From an uncultured Megasphaera sp. (GTDB taxonomy: Bacteria; Bacillota; Negativicutes; Veillonellales; Megasphaeraceae), in contig NZ_UQBH01000006.1 in NCBI RefSeq assembly GCF_900539295.1, positions 1-64,000 on the forward strand: 64,000 nucleotides of DNA, written 5' to 3'. The position numbers were made by a program, and so were the translations under genes. Of the stretch, positions 28,183 to 37,812 are shown in pieces; position 1 is the stretch's first letter; every line of letters begins with the position of its first letter. The notes beneath the pieces were generated by a model. The model was not told where the DNA came from, did not search any database, and saw only the letters and a list, made by a program, of their open reading frames with translations.

Positions 28183-29487
28183 TTATAAGATGATGTCACT
28201 GACGACAGGTTCCTGAACGGCTGCCTGTTCGTCGGTTACGATGATATGGTCGGCGACGCGCTGGGCGAGGATCATCATATCGGCTTCTTTCTTTCCATAT
28301 AAGGTGAATAAGGCTTCGCCGGGCCGCACCGGATCGTAGAGCTCTTTAAAGAGACGGATGCCGACCATGGGCTCGATGGCGTCTTCTTTCCGGGCCCGAC
28401 CGGCTCCCATTTCCATGGCGATTTCACCGAGAGCTCGGCCGTCGATGCGGGTAATATAACCGCCGTCGGTACAGACCGCCGTAAAGACCTGTGCGGCCTT
28501 CGTAAGCGGGTGCTTACCGATCCACGACGTACTGCCCCCTTGGGCCTTGATGAATTCTTTAAACTTAGAAAGGCCCTTGCCGGAAGCGATCAGTTCCCGG
28601 ATCATAGCCCGTCCCTGTGCTTCATCAGCTGCTTTCTGACCGACAATGAGCATCTGGGCCCCTAAGGCTTCGACGACTTCCATGAGGCGCCGGCCGCCTT
28701 TACCGGACAAGGCTTCGACAGCTTCGTCAACTTCAAGAGAATTGCCGATAGCCGTCCCCAAGGGAGCCGACATGGACGTAATGACGGCCCGTGTCGGACG
28801 GCCGGCCAGGCGGCCGATGCTGACCATGATTTCAGCCAGTTCACGAGCCTTTTCTTTGGTCTTCATGAAGGCTCCGTCGCCGTATTTGACGTCGAGGACG
28901 ATGGCATCGGCACCGGAGGCGATCTTCTTGCTCATGATGGAGCTGGCAATGAGGGGGATACTTTCGACGGTCGCCGTCGCATCGCGCAGGGCATAGAGCA
29001 GTTTGTCAGCCGCTGCGATTTCACCGGACTGGGTAATGAGGGACAGGCCGACGCGGCGCACTTGTTCTAGGAACTTTTCTTCCGGCAGGACGACCTGAAA
29101 GCCGGGAATCGATTCCAGCTTATCGGCCGTTCCGCCCGTAAAGCCCAGTCCCCGGCCGCTCATCTTGGCGACGGGCACGCCGGCGGCAGCGACGAGGGGT
29201 GCGACGATGAGGGTCGTCGTGTCGGCAATGCCGCCCGTACTGTGTTTATCGACTTTGATGCCCGGAATGGAAGACAGATCGACGATGTCGCCCGATTTTG
29301 CCATAGCCAGGGTCAATTCCGTCGTCTCTTCGTCGGTCATGCCTTGAAGATAGATGGCCATGAGCCAGGCCGCTGCCTGATAGTCGGCAATGCGGCCTGC
29401 CGTGTAATCGGCGATGAAGCGGCGAATTTCTTCATCGGTCAAAACCTTTCCGTCCCGTTTATGGGCGATGCAGTCCATAGGCCACAT
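28183..29487 (-). CDS. pdp: Pyrimidine-nucleoside phosphorylase
   Basis: This 434-residue protein of the thymidine/pyrimidine nucleoside phosphorylase family splits uridine, thymidine or deoxyuridine with phosphate into base and (deoxy)ribose-1-phosphate. The phosphate-binding signature KHSTGGIADTTTLIVAPLVA and the SGRGLGFTGGTADKLESIPG block are intact, with a C-terminal swivel domain (ITRIDGRALGEIAMEMGAGR). It lies 4 bp after deoB, so the sugar phosphate passes directly to phosphopentomutase. Pdp and DeoA cannot be told apart with certainty here; the family is sure. Confidence 0.95.
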   Translation of the reverse strand: MWPMDCIAHKRDGKVLTDEEIRRFIADYTAGRIADYQAAAWLMAIYLQGMTDEETTELTLAMAKSGDIVDLSSIPGIKVDKHSTGGIADTTTLIVAPLVAAAGVPVAKMSGRGLGFTGGTADKLESIPGFQVVLPEEKFLEQVRRVGLSLITQSGEIAAADKLLYALRDATATVESIPLIASSIMSKKIASGADAIVLDVKYGDGAFMKTKEKARELAEIMVSIGRLAGRPTRAVITSMSAPLGTAIGNSLEVDEAVEALSGKGGRRLMEVVEALGAQMLIVGQKAADEAQGRAMIRELIASGKGLSKFKEFIKAQGGSTSWIGKHPLTKAAQVFTAVCTDGGYITRIDGRALGEIAMEMGAGRARKEDAIEPMVGIRLFKELYDPVRPGEALFTLYGKKEADMMILAQRVADHIIVTDEQAAVQEPVVSDIIL

Positions 29488-29491
29488 AGGA

Positions 29492-30664
29492 TCACCTCAG
29501 TTCTGTTAAAAAGCTGGTTCCGAATTGAAGGCCCGTCAGGCCGAAATTATCCATGATGGTCATGCCCAAATCGGCATAGGTCTTGCGGATTCCGAGGTCG
29601 ACAGCGTCTTTAAGGGACGGGCTGTAGGCCAGGACCGGGACGCGTTCGCGGGTGTGATCCGTGCCGTGCCACGTCGGATCGTTGCCGTGATCAGCCGTAA
29701 TGATCAGGAGTTCGTCATCCTGAATTTCTGCCATAAGGGGCCCCAATTCCGAATCGAAGCTTTCCAGGCATTCGGCATAGCCTTTGACGTCGCGGCGGTG
29801 GCCGTACATGCTGTCGAAGTCGACGAAGTTGGCCATGAGCAGGCCTTTATCGCTGCGATGGGCAGCTAATTGTTCCCGCAGGGCCACCATGTCTTCATGG
29901 TTGTTGGCCGTGTGATACGATTCCGTAAGGCCGATATGGGCGTAGATGTCGCCGATTTTCCCGACACCGACGACGGCGAAGCCTGCTTCCGACAAGTAGG
30001 AAAAGACCATTTTCCGCTTCGGCAGACGGCTGTAGTCGCGGCGGTCGCCGGTGCGGACAAAGTTCCCCTGTTCCCCGACGAAGGGACGGGCAATGATCCG
30101 GCCGACTTCATAAGGGCCGACGCAGACTTCTCGGCGCGTAATGTCGCAGATGCGGTACAGTTCTTCTAAAGGAATGACGTCGTTGTGAGCGGCAATTTGA
30201 AAGACGCTGTCGGCCGACGTATAGACGATGGGTTTTCCTGTCTTGAAGTGTTCGGCGCCGAGGCGATTGATGATTTCCGTCCCCGAGGCAATTTCATTGC
30301 CGATGTAGCCGTAACCCGTCTTTTCCGTAAAGGTATCGAGGAGATCTTTCGGAAAGGCCTTTTCAAAGGTCGGGAAGGGATTTTCGACGGGGTTCCCCAT
30401 AAATTCCCAGTGGCCGCTGGTCGTATCCTTGCCCATGGAAATTTCTTCCATGAGACCGTAAGAACCGACGACGTCCGTATCTTCATGATGGATGTTGGCG
30501 ACCTTCCCAAGGCCCATGCGGCGCAGATTGGGCAGGCTCAAGGGAACGTTAGCGTCGATATGTCCGTACGTATCGGCTCCTTTATCGCCGAAGCGTTCGG
30601 CATCGGGTGCTCCGCCGGCGCCGACACTGTCGGTTACGATGACGATGATGCGATTGAATTTCAT
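29492..30664 (-). CDS. deoB: Phosphopentomutase
   Basis: This 390-residue alkaline-phosphatase-superfamily enzyme interconverts (deoxy)ribose-1-phosphate and -5-phosphate in nucleoside breakdown. The N-terminal metal site IIVIVTDSVGAGGAPDAERF, the GKDTTSGHWEFMG block with the phosphorylated Thr, and the C-terminal metal ligands LIITADHGNDPTWHGTDHTR are all present. The start at 30664 (MKFNRIIV) has a strong GGGGGAG upstream, so the longer frame to 30745 is not used. It is 13 bp after nudF and 4 bp before pdp. Confidence 0.97.
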   Translation of the reverse strand: MKFNRIIVIVTDSVGAGGAPDAERFGDKGADTYGHIDANVPLSLPNLRRMGLGKVANIHHEDTDVVGSYGLMEEISMGKDTTSGHWEFMGNPVENPFPTFEKAFPKDLLDTFTEKTGYGYIGNEIASGTEIINRLGAEHFKTGKPIVYTSADSVFQIAAHNDVIPLEELYRICDITRREVCVGPYEVGRIIARPFVGEQGNFVRTGDRRDYSRLPKRKMVFSYLSEAGFAVVGVGKIGDIYAHIGLTESYHTANNHEDMVALREQLAAHRSDKGLLMANFVDFDSMYGHRRDVKGYAECLESFDSELGPLMAEIQDDELLIITADHGNDPTWHGTDHTRERVPVLAYSPSLKDAVDLGIRKTYADLGMTIMDNFGLTGLQFGTSFLTELR

Positions 30665-30677
30665 GTGCTCCCCCTTC

Positions 30678-31238
30678 CTATAATCCCGGCAAATACTTGC
30701 GGGCCTTGGCAAAAGCGGCAATGGTCTTGGCATCGGTGATTTCATTCTTATCGATGAGGGCTTCCACTTCCTGGGGCGTATAGTATTCGACGTTCATGAA
30801 TTCATCGTCGTCGAGATGCTGTTTGCCCTTTTCAAGACCTCTGGCTAAATAGAGATAAATCCGTTCGTTGCAGAAACCGGGCGACGTATAGACGTAGCCC
30901 ATGGGCAAGATTTCTTTGGCCGTCACGCCCGCTTCTTCTTCCAGTTCCCGAGCGGCGCAGTAGTCCGGCGATTCGCCGTCGTGTTCGATCTTCCCGGCCG
31001 GTACTTCCAGCATGGCAACCGCTGCGGCATAGCGATACTGGCGGACGAGGATGATCTTGCCGTCATCCGTAAGGGGCAAAATGGCGCAGGCCCCGAAATG
31101 CCAAACCGCTTCGCGAGTGGCCGTCTTCTTTTCCCCACCCTGACCGTCGTCAATGGACACGGTGTCCACCGTTACGTGGAGCACCCGTCCTTTCATAATT
31201 TCTTTACGGGAAACGAGGGTTTCCTTACTAATGCTCAT
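30678..31238 (-). CDS. nudF: ADP-ribose pyrophosphatase (Nudix hydrolase)
   Basis: This 186-residue Nudix protein of the ADP-ribose pyrophosphatase type yields ribose-5-phosphate and AMP. The Nudix box is complete (GKIEHDGESPDYCAARELEE, then EAGV), and VRQYRYA with the upstream LEVPAG is typical of the NudF branch. The ATG at 31238 follows AAGGATG. It is the first gene of the deoB-pdp-rlmD run, fitting a pentose-phosphate salvage theme. A T-tailed hairpin lies just before its ribosome site. Confidence 0.93.
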   Translation of the reverse strand: MSISKETLVSRKEIMKGRVLHVTVDTVSIDDGQGGEKKTATREAVWHFGACAILPLTDDGKIILVRQYRYAAAVAMLEVPAGKIEHDGESPDYCAARELEEEAGVTAKEILPMGYVYTSPGFCNERIYLYLARGLEKGKQHLDDDEFMNVEYYTPQEVEALIDKNEITDAKTIAAFAKARKYLPGL

Positions 31239-31251
31239 AGTATCATCCTTT

Positions 31252-31375
31252 CAAAAAAAAGCTTCCCGAACTCCGCTGCTGCGAACCCGAGAAGCTTTCT
31301 ATTCCAACGCCGACAGCAAGCCGCAGGCTGTATTCTTATAGGCAAAGCGGCTCGGCGTCTCCGGACGGTCCGGAG
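31252..31375 (-). terminator. Structured region with terminator between rclA-like gene and nudF
   Basis: On the minus strand two structures occur in order. The first is a GC-rich stem CTCCGGAC/GTCCGGAG (31359-31375) inside an outer GCGGC/GCCGC pair. The second is a long hairpin beginning AAGCTTCTCGGG and closing with GGGAAGCTT, followed by eight T (about 31252-31298). It probably ends the flavoprotein transcript, but the hairpin sits only some 15 bp before the nudF start, so it could also act as an attenuator. Confidence 0.65.
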
Positions 31376-31409
31376 GCTGCCGCTGTCTGAGTGTGGTTCT
31401 CTTATAAAC

Positions 31410-32750
31410 TTAGAAAGCGAACAGATCGTTCAAGCTTTCTGACATCGTCGGATGGGTATAGATAAAGTCGCGCAGGACCTGGTATTTCAAGTTGTTGTCC
31501 ATAGCCATCTTGACGAGGTTGATCATTTCATGGGATTCGGCGCAGAAGAGCTGAACGCCGAGGATCTGATCGTCCGCACCGACGAGGGCTTTGAGGACGC
31601 CTTCCGGTTTGCGCAGGACTTTGGCCTTGGGAATGGCCGCAGCCGGCAGGTTCATGACCCGGTATTCGATGTTCTTAGCCTTGGCTTCGCTTTCGCTGAG
31701 GCCGACCCGCGAGAAGGGCGGATCGATGAAGACCGAGTACGAGAAAGCACCGCGGTTCTGCGTCGTCCGGTCGCCCTTGCCGCTCATGTCAGACATGATG
31801 ATACGGCTGTCGTCGAGGGAAATGTAGGTGAACTGGAGATTGCCGCAAACGTCGCCGGCAGCCCAGATGTTAGGAACGTTGGTCCTGAGGTGTTCGTCCG
31901 TTACGACAGCGCCTCTGTCCGAGAGGGCAATACCGGCTTTTTCAGCTTCGAGACCATCCGTATTCGGACGGCGGCCCGTTGCCATCAAGATGGCGTCGCC
32001 TTCTAAGACCGTATCCGTATCGCCGACGGTGTAGTACAAGGTTGCGCCGTCGATCTTCGTCGTCTTGGCGCCGGTTACGATTTCAATGCCCTTGGCTTCG
32101 AGGACGGAACGGATGTTGTCGGCAATGTCCTTGTCTTCGCGAGGCAAGAAGGCATCGATATCCTGTACGACCGTGACCTTACTGCCGAAGTTAGCGTACA
32201 TGGCGGCAAATTCCAAGCCGATGTAGCCGCCGCCGACGATGGTCAATTTGGCCGGGAGTTCATCCAAATCCATCATCGATTCCGACGTGTAGACTTTATT
32301 GCTGTCCTTGACGCCGGGGATGCCCGGGATGACCGACGTAGCGCCGGTATTGATGACGAACTGTTTGCCTTCGAGCTGGAGAACGCCGTCTTTCGTCTTG
32401 ACTTCGACGTGCGTTGCGTCTACGAAGGATGCCATGCCGTCGATGACTTCGACGCCGGCCTGGATCAGTTTATTGTAGTTCGCTTTGTTCAAGGCACCCG
32501 TCAATTCGCGTTTGCCTTCAATAGCTTTTTTATAATAAGCTGCTTTAGAAGCGAAATCAGACGTCGGAGCCGTTGCCGCTTCGGTAATGAGGCGTTTGGA
32601 CGGAATGCAGCCGACGTTGATGCAGGTACCGCCGTACATGCCGTTGTCTTTTTCAATCAAGGCGACTTTCTTGCCCTGTTTGCCTAATTGTCCGGCTAAG
32701 GTTTTACCGGCTTTCCCAAAACCAATTACGATGACATCATACATTTTCAT
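31410..32750 (-). CDS. rclA: FAD pyridine nucleotide-disulfide oxidoreductase, RclA-like
   Basis: This 446-residue flavoprotein has a redox-active disulfide (GGTCINVGCIPSK), an N-terminal FAD loop (VIVIGFGKAGKTLAGQLGKQ), a second Rossmann GGGYIGLEFAAMYANFG, and a C-terminal dimer domain ending THPTMSESLNDLF with the catalytic His/Glu region. Overall it fits the RclA/YkgC branch, which includes hypothiocyanous-acid and reactive-chlorine defence enzymes. It lacks features of dihydrolipoamide dehydrogenase proper. It is monocistronic, with GGAGG before the ATG at 32750 and a terminator after. In an anaerobe a role in oxidant defence is likely but inferred. Confidence 0.85.
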   Translation of the reverse strand: MKMYDVIVIGFGKAGKTLAGQLGKQGKKVALIEKDNGMYGGTCINVGCIPSKRLITEAATAPTSDFASKAAYYKKAIEGKRELTGALNKANYNKLIQAGVEVIDGMASFVDATHVEVKTKDGVLQLEGKQFVINTGATSVIPGIPGVKDSNKVYTSESMMDLDELPAKLTIVGGGYIGLEFAAMYANFGSKVTVVQDIDAFLPREDKDIADNIRSVLEAKGIEIVTGAKTTKIDGATLYYTVGDTDTVLEGDAILMATGRRPNTDGLEAEKAGIALSDRGAVVTDEHLRTNVPNIWAAGDVCGNLQFTYISLDDSRIIMSDMSGKGDRTTQNRGAFSYSVFIDPPFSRVGLSESEAKAKNIEYRVMNLPAAAIPKAKVLRKPEGVLKALVGADDQILGVQLFCAESHEMINLVKMAMDNNLKYQVLRDFIYTHPTMSESLNDLFAF

Positions 32751-32850
32751 AATTAAGCCTCCTTAATTAAAAATATATAATCGTTGGTATCCATTTATGA
32801 CAGCAGTCCGGCAAGGTCTCCCCTGCCGCCTGTTGTTCCCATGAGAAGAG

Positions 32851-33297
32851 CTAGACGCCGGTACTTCCGATGCCGCCCGTGCGCAGGCCGCCGGCAGCGT
32901 CATCGTTGACGGTCAGGTACTTCATGAAGATGCCCTGGCCGATGCGGTCGCCTTTTTCAATCGTATAGGCCACATCATTGGTATTGTAGTAGGCAATCAT
33001 AATATGACCTTCGTTGTCTTCATTATTGTAATAGTCGCCGTCGACGATGCCCGTGCTGTTAGCCAGCATGAGTCCTTTTTTAAAGGCCAGGCTGGAACGG
33101 ATGAAAATGGACAAGTATTCATCGCCTTCCATAAAGGCCTTGAGGCCCGTCGGGACGACGGTCACGGCATGAGGCGCCAGTACCGTCGTTTCAGCGGCTT
33201 CCAAATCGTAGCCGGCACTCTTGGCCGTCTTGCGAATGGGAAGGTGGATGTCACGGTCTTTATAGGCCGTGACGATTTCAAAACCTCTGCCCGTCAT
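32851..33297 (-). CDS. dut: dUTP diphosphatase
   Basis: This 148-residue trimeric dUTPase hydrolyses dUTP to dUMP. All five motifs are visible: AGYDLEA, IRSSLAFKKGL, NSTGIVDGDYYNN, EKGDRIGQGIF, and the C-terminal P-loop-like RTGGIGSTGV. It begins 6 bp after the pnp stop on the same strand, so it is probably co-transcribed with pnp. The start codon is not backed by a clear ribosome site and coupling to pnp is likely. Confidence 0.95.
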   Translation of the reverse strand: MTGRGFEIVTAYKDRDIHLPIRKTAKSAGYDLEAAETTVLAPHAVTVVPTGLKAFMEGDEYLSIFIRSSLAFKKGLMLANSTGIVDGDYYNNEDNEGHIMIAYYNTNDVAYTIEKGDRIGQGIFMKYLTVNDDAAGGLRTGGIGSTGV

Positions 33298-33303
33298 CGC
33301 GCC

Positions 33304-35460
33304 CTACCGTTTCTGGCGGTCGCGATTGCCGCTGTGACCGCCGCGAGGACCGCGACTCCGGTGGGACGGAGCTTCATCACCGCCGCCGAGGAGGGCTTTA
33401 CGGGACAGGTTGACACGGCCCTGGCTGTCGATTTCGACGCACTTGACCATGATTTCATCGCCGACGTTGACCACGTCTTCGACTTTTTCAACCCGTTCCA
33501 TAGCCAGCTGGGAAATGTGGACCAAGCCTTCTTTCCCGGGCAGGACTTCGACGAAGGCGCCGAAGTTCATGAGGCGTGTGACTTTGCCGACGTAAGTCTT
33601 GCCGACTTCTACGTCTTCCGTCAATTTTTCGATCCAAGCTTTCGCCTTGTCACCGCTTTCGCCGTCGACGGCTGCGATGTAGACTAAGCCCGAATCGTCG
33701 ATATCGATTTTAGCACCCGTTTCTTCGGTGATCTGCTTGATCATCTTGCCGCCCGGCCCAATGACGTCGCGGATCTTATCGGGGTTGATATGGATGGAAA
33801 TGATGCGCGGAGCGTAGGGAGACAGCTCTTTCCGCGGTTCAGCGATGGCCTGGAGCATCTTGCTCATGATGTGGAGACGGCCTTCGTGAGCCTGTTTCAA
33901 AGCCTGGTCGAGGATTTCACGGCTGAGGCCTTTGATCTTGATATCCATCTGAATGGCCGTAACGCCCTTCATCGTACCGGCAACCTTAAAGTCCATATCG
34001 CCGAGAGCATCTTCCATGCCCTGGATGTCGGTGAGGATCGTGAAGTCTTCGCCCTTGGTAACGAGACCCATGGCGACGCCGGCTACAGGAGCCTTAATGG
34101 GCACACCGGCATCCATCAAGGACAAGGTGCTGCCGCAAACGCTGCCCATGGAGCTCGAACCGTTCGATTCGAGGACTTCCGATACGACGCGGATAGCATA
34201 CGGGAATTCTTCTTCGCTCGGCATGACCTGGGTCAAGGCCCGTTCAGCCAATTTGCCGTGACCGATTTCACGACGGCCGGGACCGCGGGACGACTTCGTT
34301 TCGCCGACGCAGAAGGACGGGAAATTATAGTGGTGCATGTAGCGGCGGTCCGTTTCCAGGCCGACGCCGTCGATGTGCTGGCTTTCCGACAACGGAGCCA
34401 GGGTGCAGAAGCTCATGATCTGCGTCTGGCCGCGGGTAAAGAGACCCGTGCCATGGGTGCGGGCAAAGAGACCGACTTCGCAGCTGACCGGACGGACTTC
34501 GTCGACGCGGCGGCCGTCGGGACGAATCTTGTCGACGGCGATCATGTGGCGGACGATTTCCTTGATCATCTTCTGAGTAATGGCGGCGACGTCGTCGGCA
34601 TTATCCGGGTAGATGTCGGCAAAGTGTTCGTAAATGTCGGCTTCGACGGCATTCATCTTTTCTTCGCGTTCGATCTTATCGGCCGTGAAGATAGCCGTCT
34701 TCATGGCTTCTTCGCCATAAGCGTGAACGGCTTCGACGATGTCTGCCGGCGGTTCTTTTTCGACGAATTCCTGTTTCGGTACAGAAATGCTGTCTAAGAA
34801 AGAAAGCTGGAATTCGACGACTTTCTTGATTTCTTCATGAGCGACCATGATGGCATCGAGGATCTGTTCTTCCGGTACTTCGTGAGCACCGCCTTCAACC
34901 ATCAGGATGGCGTCTTTCGTACCGGCGACGACGATGTCCATATCGCTCTGTTCGCTCTGAGCGACCGTCGGGTTGATGACGAACTGACCGTCTACGCGGC
35001 CGACGCGGACACCGGCGATCGGGCCGGCAAAGGGAATATGAGACATGCACAGGGAAACGGACGCACCGATCATGGCGGCGATTTCCGGGGCATTATCGTG
35101 ATCTACGCAAAAATCATAAGCCACGACGTGAACGTCATGACGATACGTTTTCGGGAAGAGCGGACGGATCGGGCGGTCGATGAGACGGGCGAAAAGCGTT
35201 GCCGATTCAGGCGGTTTCCCTTCGCGTTTGATAAAGCCGCCGGGGATTTTACCGACAGAATACATCTTTTCTTCATAATCGACGGTGAGCGGGAAAAAGT
35301 CTGCGTCTTCACGGGCTTCCTTCGATCCCGTTGCCGTTACGAAAACGGCGGTGTCACCATACCGTACCAGTGCGGCACCGCTGGCCTGCTTAGCGAGTTT
35401 ACCGACTTCAATTACCAGCGGGCGGCCGGCGAAATCCATTTGGAATTTCTGTTCTTCCAT
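33304..35460 (-). CDS. pnp: Polyribonucleotide nucleotidyltransferase (PNPase)
   Basis: This 718-residue 3'-5' phosphorolytic exoribonuclease has two RNase PH domains ([20 protein letters not shown] near the start; [20 protein letters not shown] and [17 protein letters not shown] in the second), a KH domain ([20 protein letters not shown]) and a C-terminal S1 domain ([20 protein letters not shown]). The tail is basic and Gly/Arg-rich. AAGGAGG precedes the ATG at 35460. It follows rpsO across a terminator, the widespread rpsO-pnp order, and precedes dut. Confidence 0.98.
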   Translation of the reverse strand: MEEQKFQMDFAGRPLVIEVGKLAKQASGAALVRYGDTAVFVTATGSKEAREDADFFPLTVDYEEKMYSVGKIPGGFIKREGKPPESATLFARLIDRPIRPLFPKTYRHDVHVVAYDFCVDHDNAPEIAAMIGASVSLCMSHIPFAGPIAGVRVGRVDGQFVINPTVAQSEQSDMDIVVAGTKDAILMVEGGAHEVPEEQILDAIMVAHEEIKKVVEFQLSFLDSISVPKQEFVEKEPPADIVEAVHAYGEEAMKTAIFTADKIEREEKMNAVEADIYEHFADIYPDNADDVAAITQKMIKEIVRHMIAVDKIRPDGRRVDEVRPVSCEVGLFARTHGTGLFTRGQTQIMSFCTLAPLSESQHIDGVGLETDRRYMHHYNFPSFCVGETKSSRGPGRREIGHGKLAERALTQVMPSEEEFPYAIRVVSEVLESNGSSSMGSVCGSTLSLMDAGVPIKAPVAGVAMGLVTKGEDFTILTDIQGMEDALGDMDFKVAGTMKGVTAIQMDIKIKGLSREILDQALKQAHEGRLHIMSKMLQAIAEPRKELSPYAPRIISIHINPDKIRDVIGPGGKMIKQITEETGAKIDIDDSGLVYIAAVDGESGDKAKAWIEKLTEDVEVGKTYVGKVTRLMNFGAFVEVLPGKEGLVHISQLAMERVEKVEDVVNVGDEIMVKCVEIDSQGRVNLSRKALLGGGDEAPSHRSRGPRGGHSGNRDRQKR

Positions 35461-35550
35461 TGTTACCTCCTTGAATCTGACAGGTGATAGGCACTAGTTT
35501 GGAAAAATCGGCGATTCGCCCAAACTACAACCTACCAACCTGTGTTTTGA

Positions 35551-35580
35551 AAAAAGGGCCGATGCAGTCACATCAGCCCT
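35551..35580 (-). terminator. rpsO terminator
   Basis: On the minus strand GGGCTGATG pairs with GCATCGGCCC and is followed by six T, 13 bp after the rpsO stop. Some read-through into pnp is expected, as in many rpsO-pnp loci. Confidence 0.85.
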
Positions 35581-35593
35581 ACAGTATGCGAAA

Positions 35594-35860
35594 TTATTTA
35601 CGCAAGTTCAATTTTTCGAGAATTGCACGATAACGATCGAGGTCGTGTTTCTGCAAGTAACCGAGCAAATTACGGCGCTGGCCGACGAGTTTCAACAAGC
35701 CGCGGCGGGACGCATGGTCCTTCTTGTGGCTGCGGAGATGTTCCGTCAAATAAGTGATGCGGTTGGTGAGCAGCGCGATCTGTACTTCCGGAGAACCCGT
35801 ATCGTTTTCATTGGCACCAAATTCAGCTACGATTGCTTTTTTTTCTTCTACGCTTAACAT
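35594..35860 (-). CDS. rpsO: 30S ribosomal protein S15
   Basis: This 88-residue S15 has the usual length and sequence ([58 protein letters not shown]). It binds the 16S rRNA central domain early in assembly. The start at 35860 is set by GGAGG 9 bases upstream; the longer frame is not used. A strong promoter lies about 100 bp upstream and a terminator follows. Confidence 0.98.
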   Translation of the reverse strand: MLSVEEKKAIVAEFGANENDTGSPEVQIALLTNRITYLTEHLRSHKKDHASRRGLLKLVGQRRNLLGYLQKHDLDRYRAILEKLNLRK

Positions 35861-35957
35861 TGTATCTTTCCTCCATGTGTAAAAAATTAAGACTATTCGC
35901 AAAGTGCTAAGTGATCGTCGGAGTCATCGAGACACCGAGCACCCGTACGACATTAGT

Positions 35958-35986
35958 ATTATACTATACCCGGCCAGTTGTGTAAA
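35958..35986 (-). promoter_or_regulatory. rpsO promoter
   Basis: On the minus strand TTTACA (35981-35986) and TATAAT (35958-35963) are 17 bp apart. The roughly 90-nt leader before rpsO could carry autoregulatory structure, as S15 often represses its own mRNA, but I see no defined fold. Confidence 0.8.
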
Positions 35987-36128
35987 GTAATTATGAGGGA
36001 ATCTTTGGGTGACCTGCCCTTTGCGGCACAAATGAATATCCTTGTATTCATCTATTATGCCATTACTTTTTGTTTTACACAAGGGGCTGATTTTTACAAT
36101 AGATATACCGAGGCCGCCGATCCGAGTC

Positions 36129-36157
36129 TTGTCAAACCGCCCCCTTTCGCTTATACT
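36129..36157 (+). promoter_or_regulatory. Promoter of the Lpd-like gene
   Basis: TTGTCA (36129-36134) and TATACT (36152-36157) are separated by 17 bp, about 55 bp before the ATG at 36212. The stretch 35987-36128 before it shows no gene. Confidence 0.75.
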
Positions 36158-36211
36158 ATACGAAAAAGGTTGTATTTAATAATGAAGCTGAAAAGTAAAG
36201 GAGTCTTGCTC

Positions 36212-37723
36212 ATGAAAAAATATGATGTCATCCTCATTGGGACCGGGTCGGCCAACATCATTGCCGACGCCGCGATTGTTCAGGGTTTATCCGTTGCCAT
36301 CGTCGAACGGGGCAGCTTTGGCGGTACCTGCCTGAACCGCGGCTGCATCCCCACCAAGGTCATGGTCACGGCAGCCAGCCGCATCCGTGAAATCCGCGAA
36401 GGCGGCCGCATCGGCGTCTTTGCCGACAATGCCCGCCTCGATTGGGATATTTTAGCAAAAAGGCTCTGGGAAAAAATCGATGAAAGTAAATCCATTCAGG
36501 GCTATTACGACAAGTTCCCCAACGTCGATACGTATAACGGCACGGCAGCCTTCGTCGACAACCATACCCTCGACGTCACCTTAAATGACGGCACGGACGC
36601 GAAAATCCAGGGCGACAAGATTTTCATCGCCACCGGCGGCCGGACCAACATCCCCCGCATTCAGGGTCTCGAAGGCGTCGGCTACTTGACGTCAGAATCC
36701 TTCTTCGGCGAATCCTTCCCCAAGAAGCCTTATAAGAGCCTGATCATCATCGGCGGCGGCCCCATCGGCTGTGAATTTGCCCACGTCTTTGACGCAGCCG
36801 GCACGAAAATCACCATCGTCCAACACAACGCCCGCCTGCTGCCGAAAGAAGATGAAGCCATTTCTGAATTCATCCTCAAACAGTTCCGCCGCTACGGCAT
36901 GGACGTCCGCCTCAAACAGGACACGCTGAGCGTCAGCCTGCGCGACGGCCTTAAAGTCCTCACCATCCGCGACATTGACAGCGGTGAAGAAGCCGAAGTC
37001 GCTGCCGAAGAAATTCTGGTGGCCCCCGGCATCAAGCCGACGACGGATCTCCTTCACCTGGAAAACACTGACGTTCGCCTCGATAAACGCGGCTACATCG
37101 AAACCAACGAATTTCTGGAAACGACGGCCGACGGCATCTGGGCTCTCGGCGACATCAACGGCATGGCTCCCTTCCGCCATAAAGCCAACTACGAAGCGGA
37201 AATCATCGCTCACAACCTCTTCTTGGGCAATGACCCGGAACACTGGCGCTGGGCAAGCTACGACATCATTCCGGCCGTCACCTACACCTATCCCGAAGTG
37301 GCTCAAGTCGGCCTGAGCGAAGAAAATGCCAAAAAGAAAGGCTACGACGTCGAAACGGCTATCAACCACTACTCGGCTTCGGCCAAGGGCTACGCCATGG
37401 GCTTTGAACCGGGCCAGGACGATGACGGCTTCGTAAAATTAGTCGTCGACAAAAAGACGAAATTCATCCTCGGCGCCCACATCGTAGGCCCTGAAGCCTC
37501 GATCCTCATTCAGCCTTTCATCAACAACCTCATGAGCGGCGAACACACCATTCAGCCCGTCCACGAAGACATCGCTTCGGAAACGGCCAAGAAACTGCGG
37601 GCCCTGCCCTTGACGCGGACCCTGACGCCGAAATCAGTCTACACCTTCAGCGAAACCATGACCCCTCACCCGTCTCTCTCGGAAGTCGTCATGTGGACCC
37701 GTTACTATTACGAAGGCAAGTAA
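36212..37723 (+). CDS. Dihydrolipoamide dehydrogenase-family flavoprotein
   Basis: This 503-residue FAD/NAD(P) disulfide oxidoreductase has the FAD loop VILIGTGSANIIADAAIVQG, redox cysteines GGTCLNRGCIPTKVM, second Rossmann IIIGGGPIGCEFAHVFDAAG and the C-terminal TPHPSLSEVVMW with the catalytic His-Glu. It looks like the Lpd/mycothione-reductase-like branch. No lipoyl enzyme genes are nearby, so the partner is unknown. The start at 36212 has AAAGGAG 8 bases upstream and its own promoter; an upstream extension to 35978 is not used. It is divergent from rpsO and ends at a bidirectional terminator shared with acr3. Confidence 0.88.
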   Translation: MKKYDVILIGTGSANIIADAAIVQGLSVAIVERGSFGGTCLNRGCIPTKVMVTAASRIREIREGGRIGVFADNARLDWDILAKRLWEKIDESKSIQGYYDKFPNVDTYNGTAAFVDNHTLDVTLNDGTDAKIQGDKIFIATGGRTNIPRIQGLEGVGYLTSESFFGESFPKKPYKSLIIIGGGPIGCEFAHVFDAAGTKITIVQHNARLLPKEDEAISEFILKQFRRYGMDVRLKQDTLSVSLRDGLKVLTIRDIDSGEEAEVAAEEILVAPGIKPTTDLLHLENTDVRLDKRGYIETNEFLETTADGIWALGDINGMAPFRHKANYEAEIIAHNLFLGNDPEHWRWASYDIIPAVTYTYPEVAQVGLSEENAKKKGYDVETAINHYSASAKGYAMGFEPGQDDDGFVKLVVDKKTKFILGAHIVGPEASILIQPFINNLMSGEHTIQPVHEDIASETAKKLRALPLTRTLTPKSVYTFSETMTPHPSLSEVVMWTRYYYEGK

Positions 37724-37756
37724 CTCCTCCTCCCCTTAACATACAGCATAGGCAAG

Positions 37757-37794
37757 AAAAAGGACGCTATGAAAAAATTCATAGCGTCCTTTTC
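37757..37794. terminator. Bidirectional terminator between convergent genes
   Basis: AAAAGGACGCTATGAA pairs with TTCATAGCGTCCTTTT with a very short loop and A/T runs on both sides. It serves the Lpd-like gene on the plus strand and acr3 on the minus strand. Confidence 0.9.
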
Positions 37795-37812
37795 TGTATG
37801 CCCATATTCAAT

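Noticed and set aside
33790..34797. A 335-codon plus-strand frame within pnp
   Set aside because: It is a shadow of pnp, rich in Asp, Phe and His as expected for antisense of GC-rich coding DNA.
35978..36211. 78-codon N-terminal extension of the Lpd-like protein
   Set aside because: It crosses the promoter at 36129-36157, while the ATG at 36212 starts right at the FAD-binding fold with a good ribosome site.
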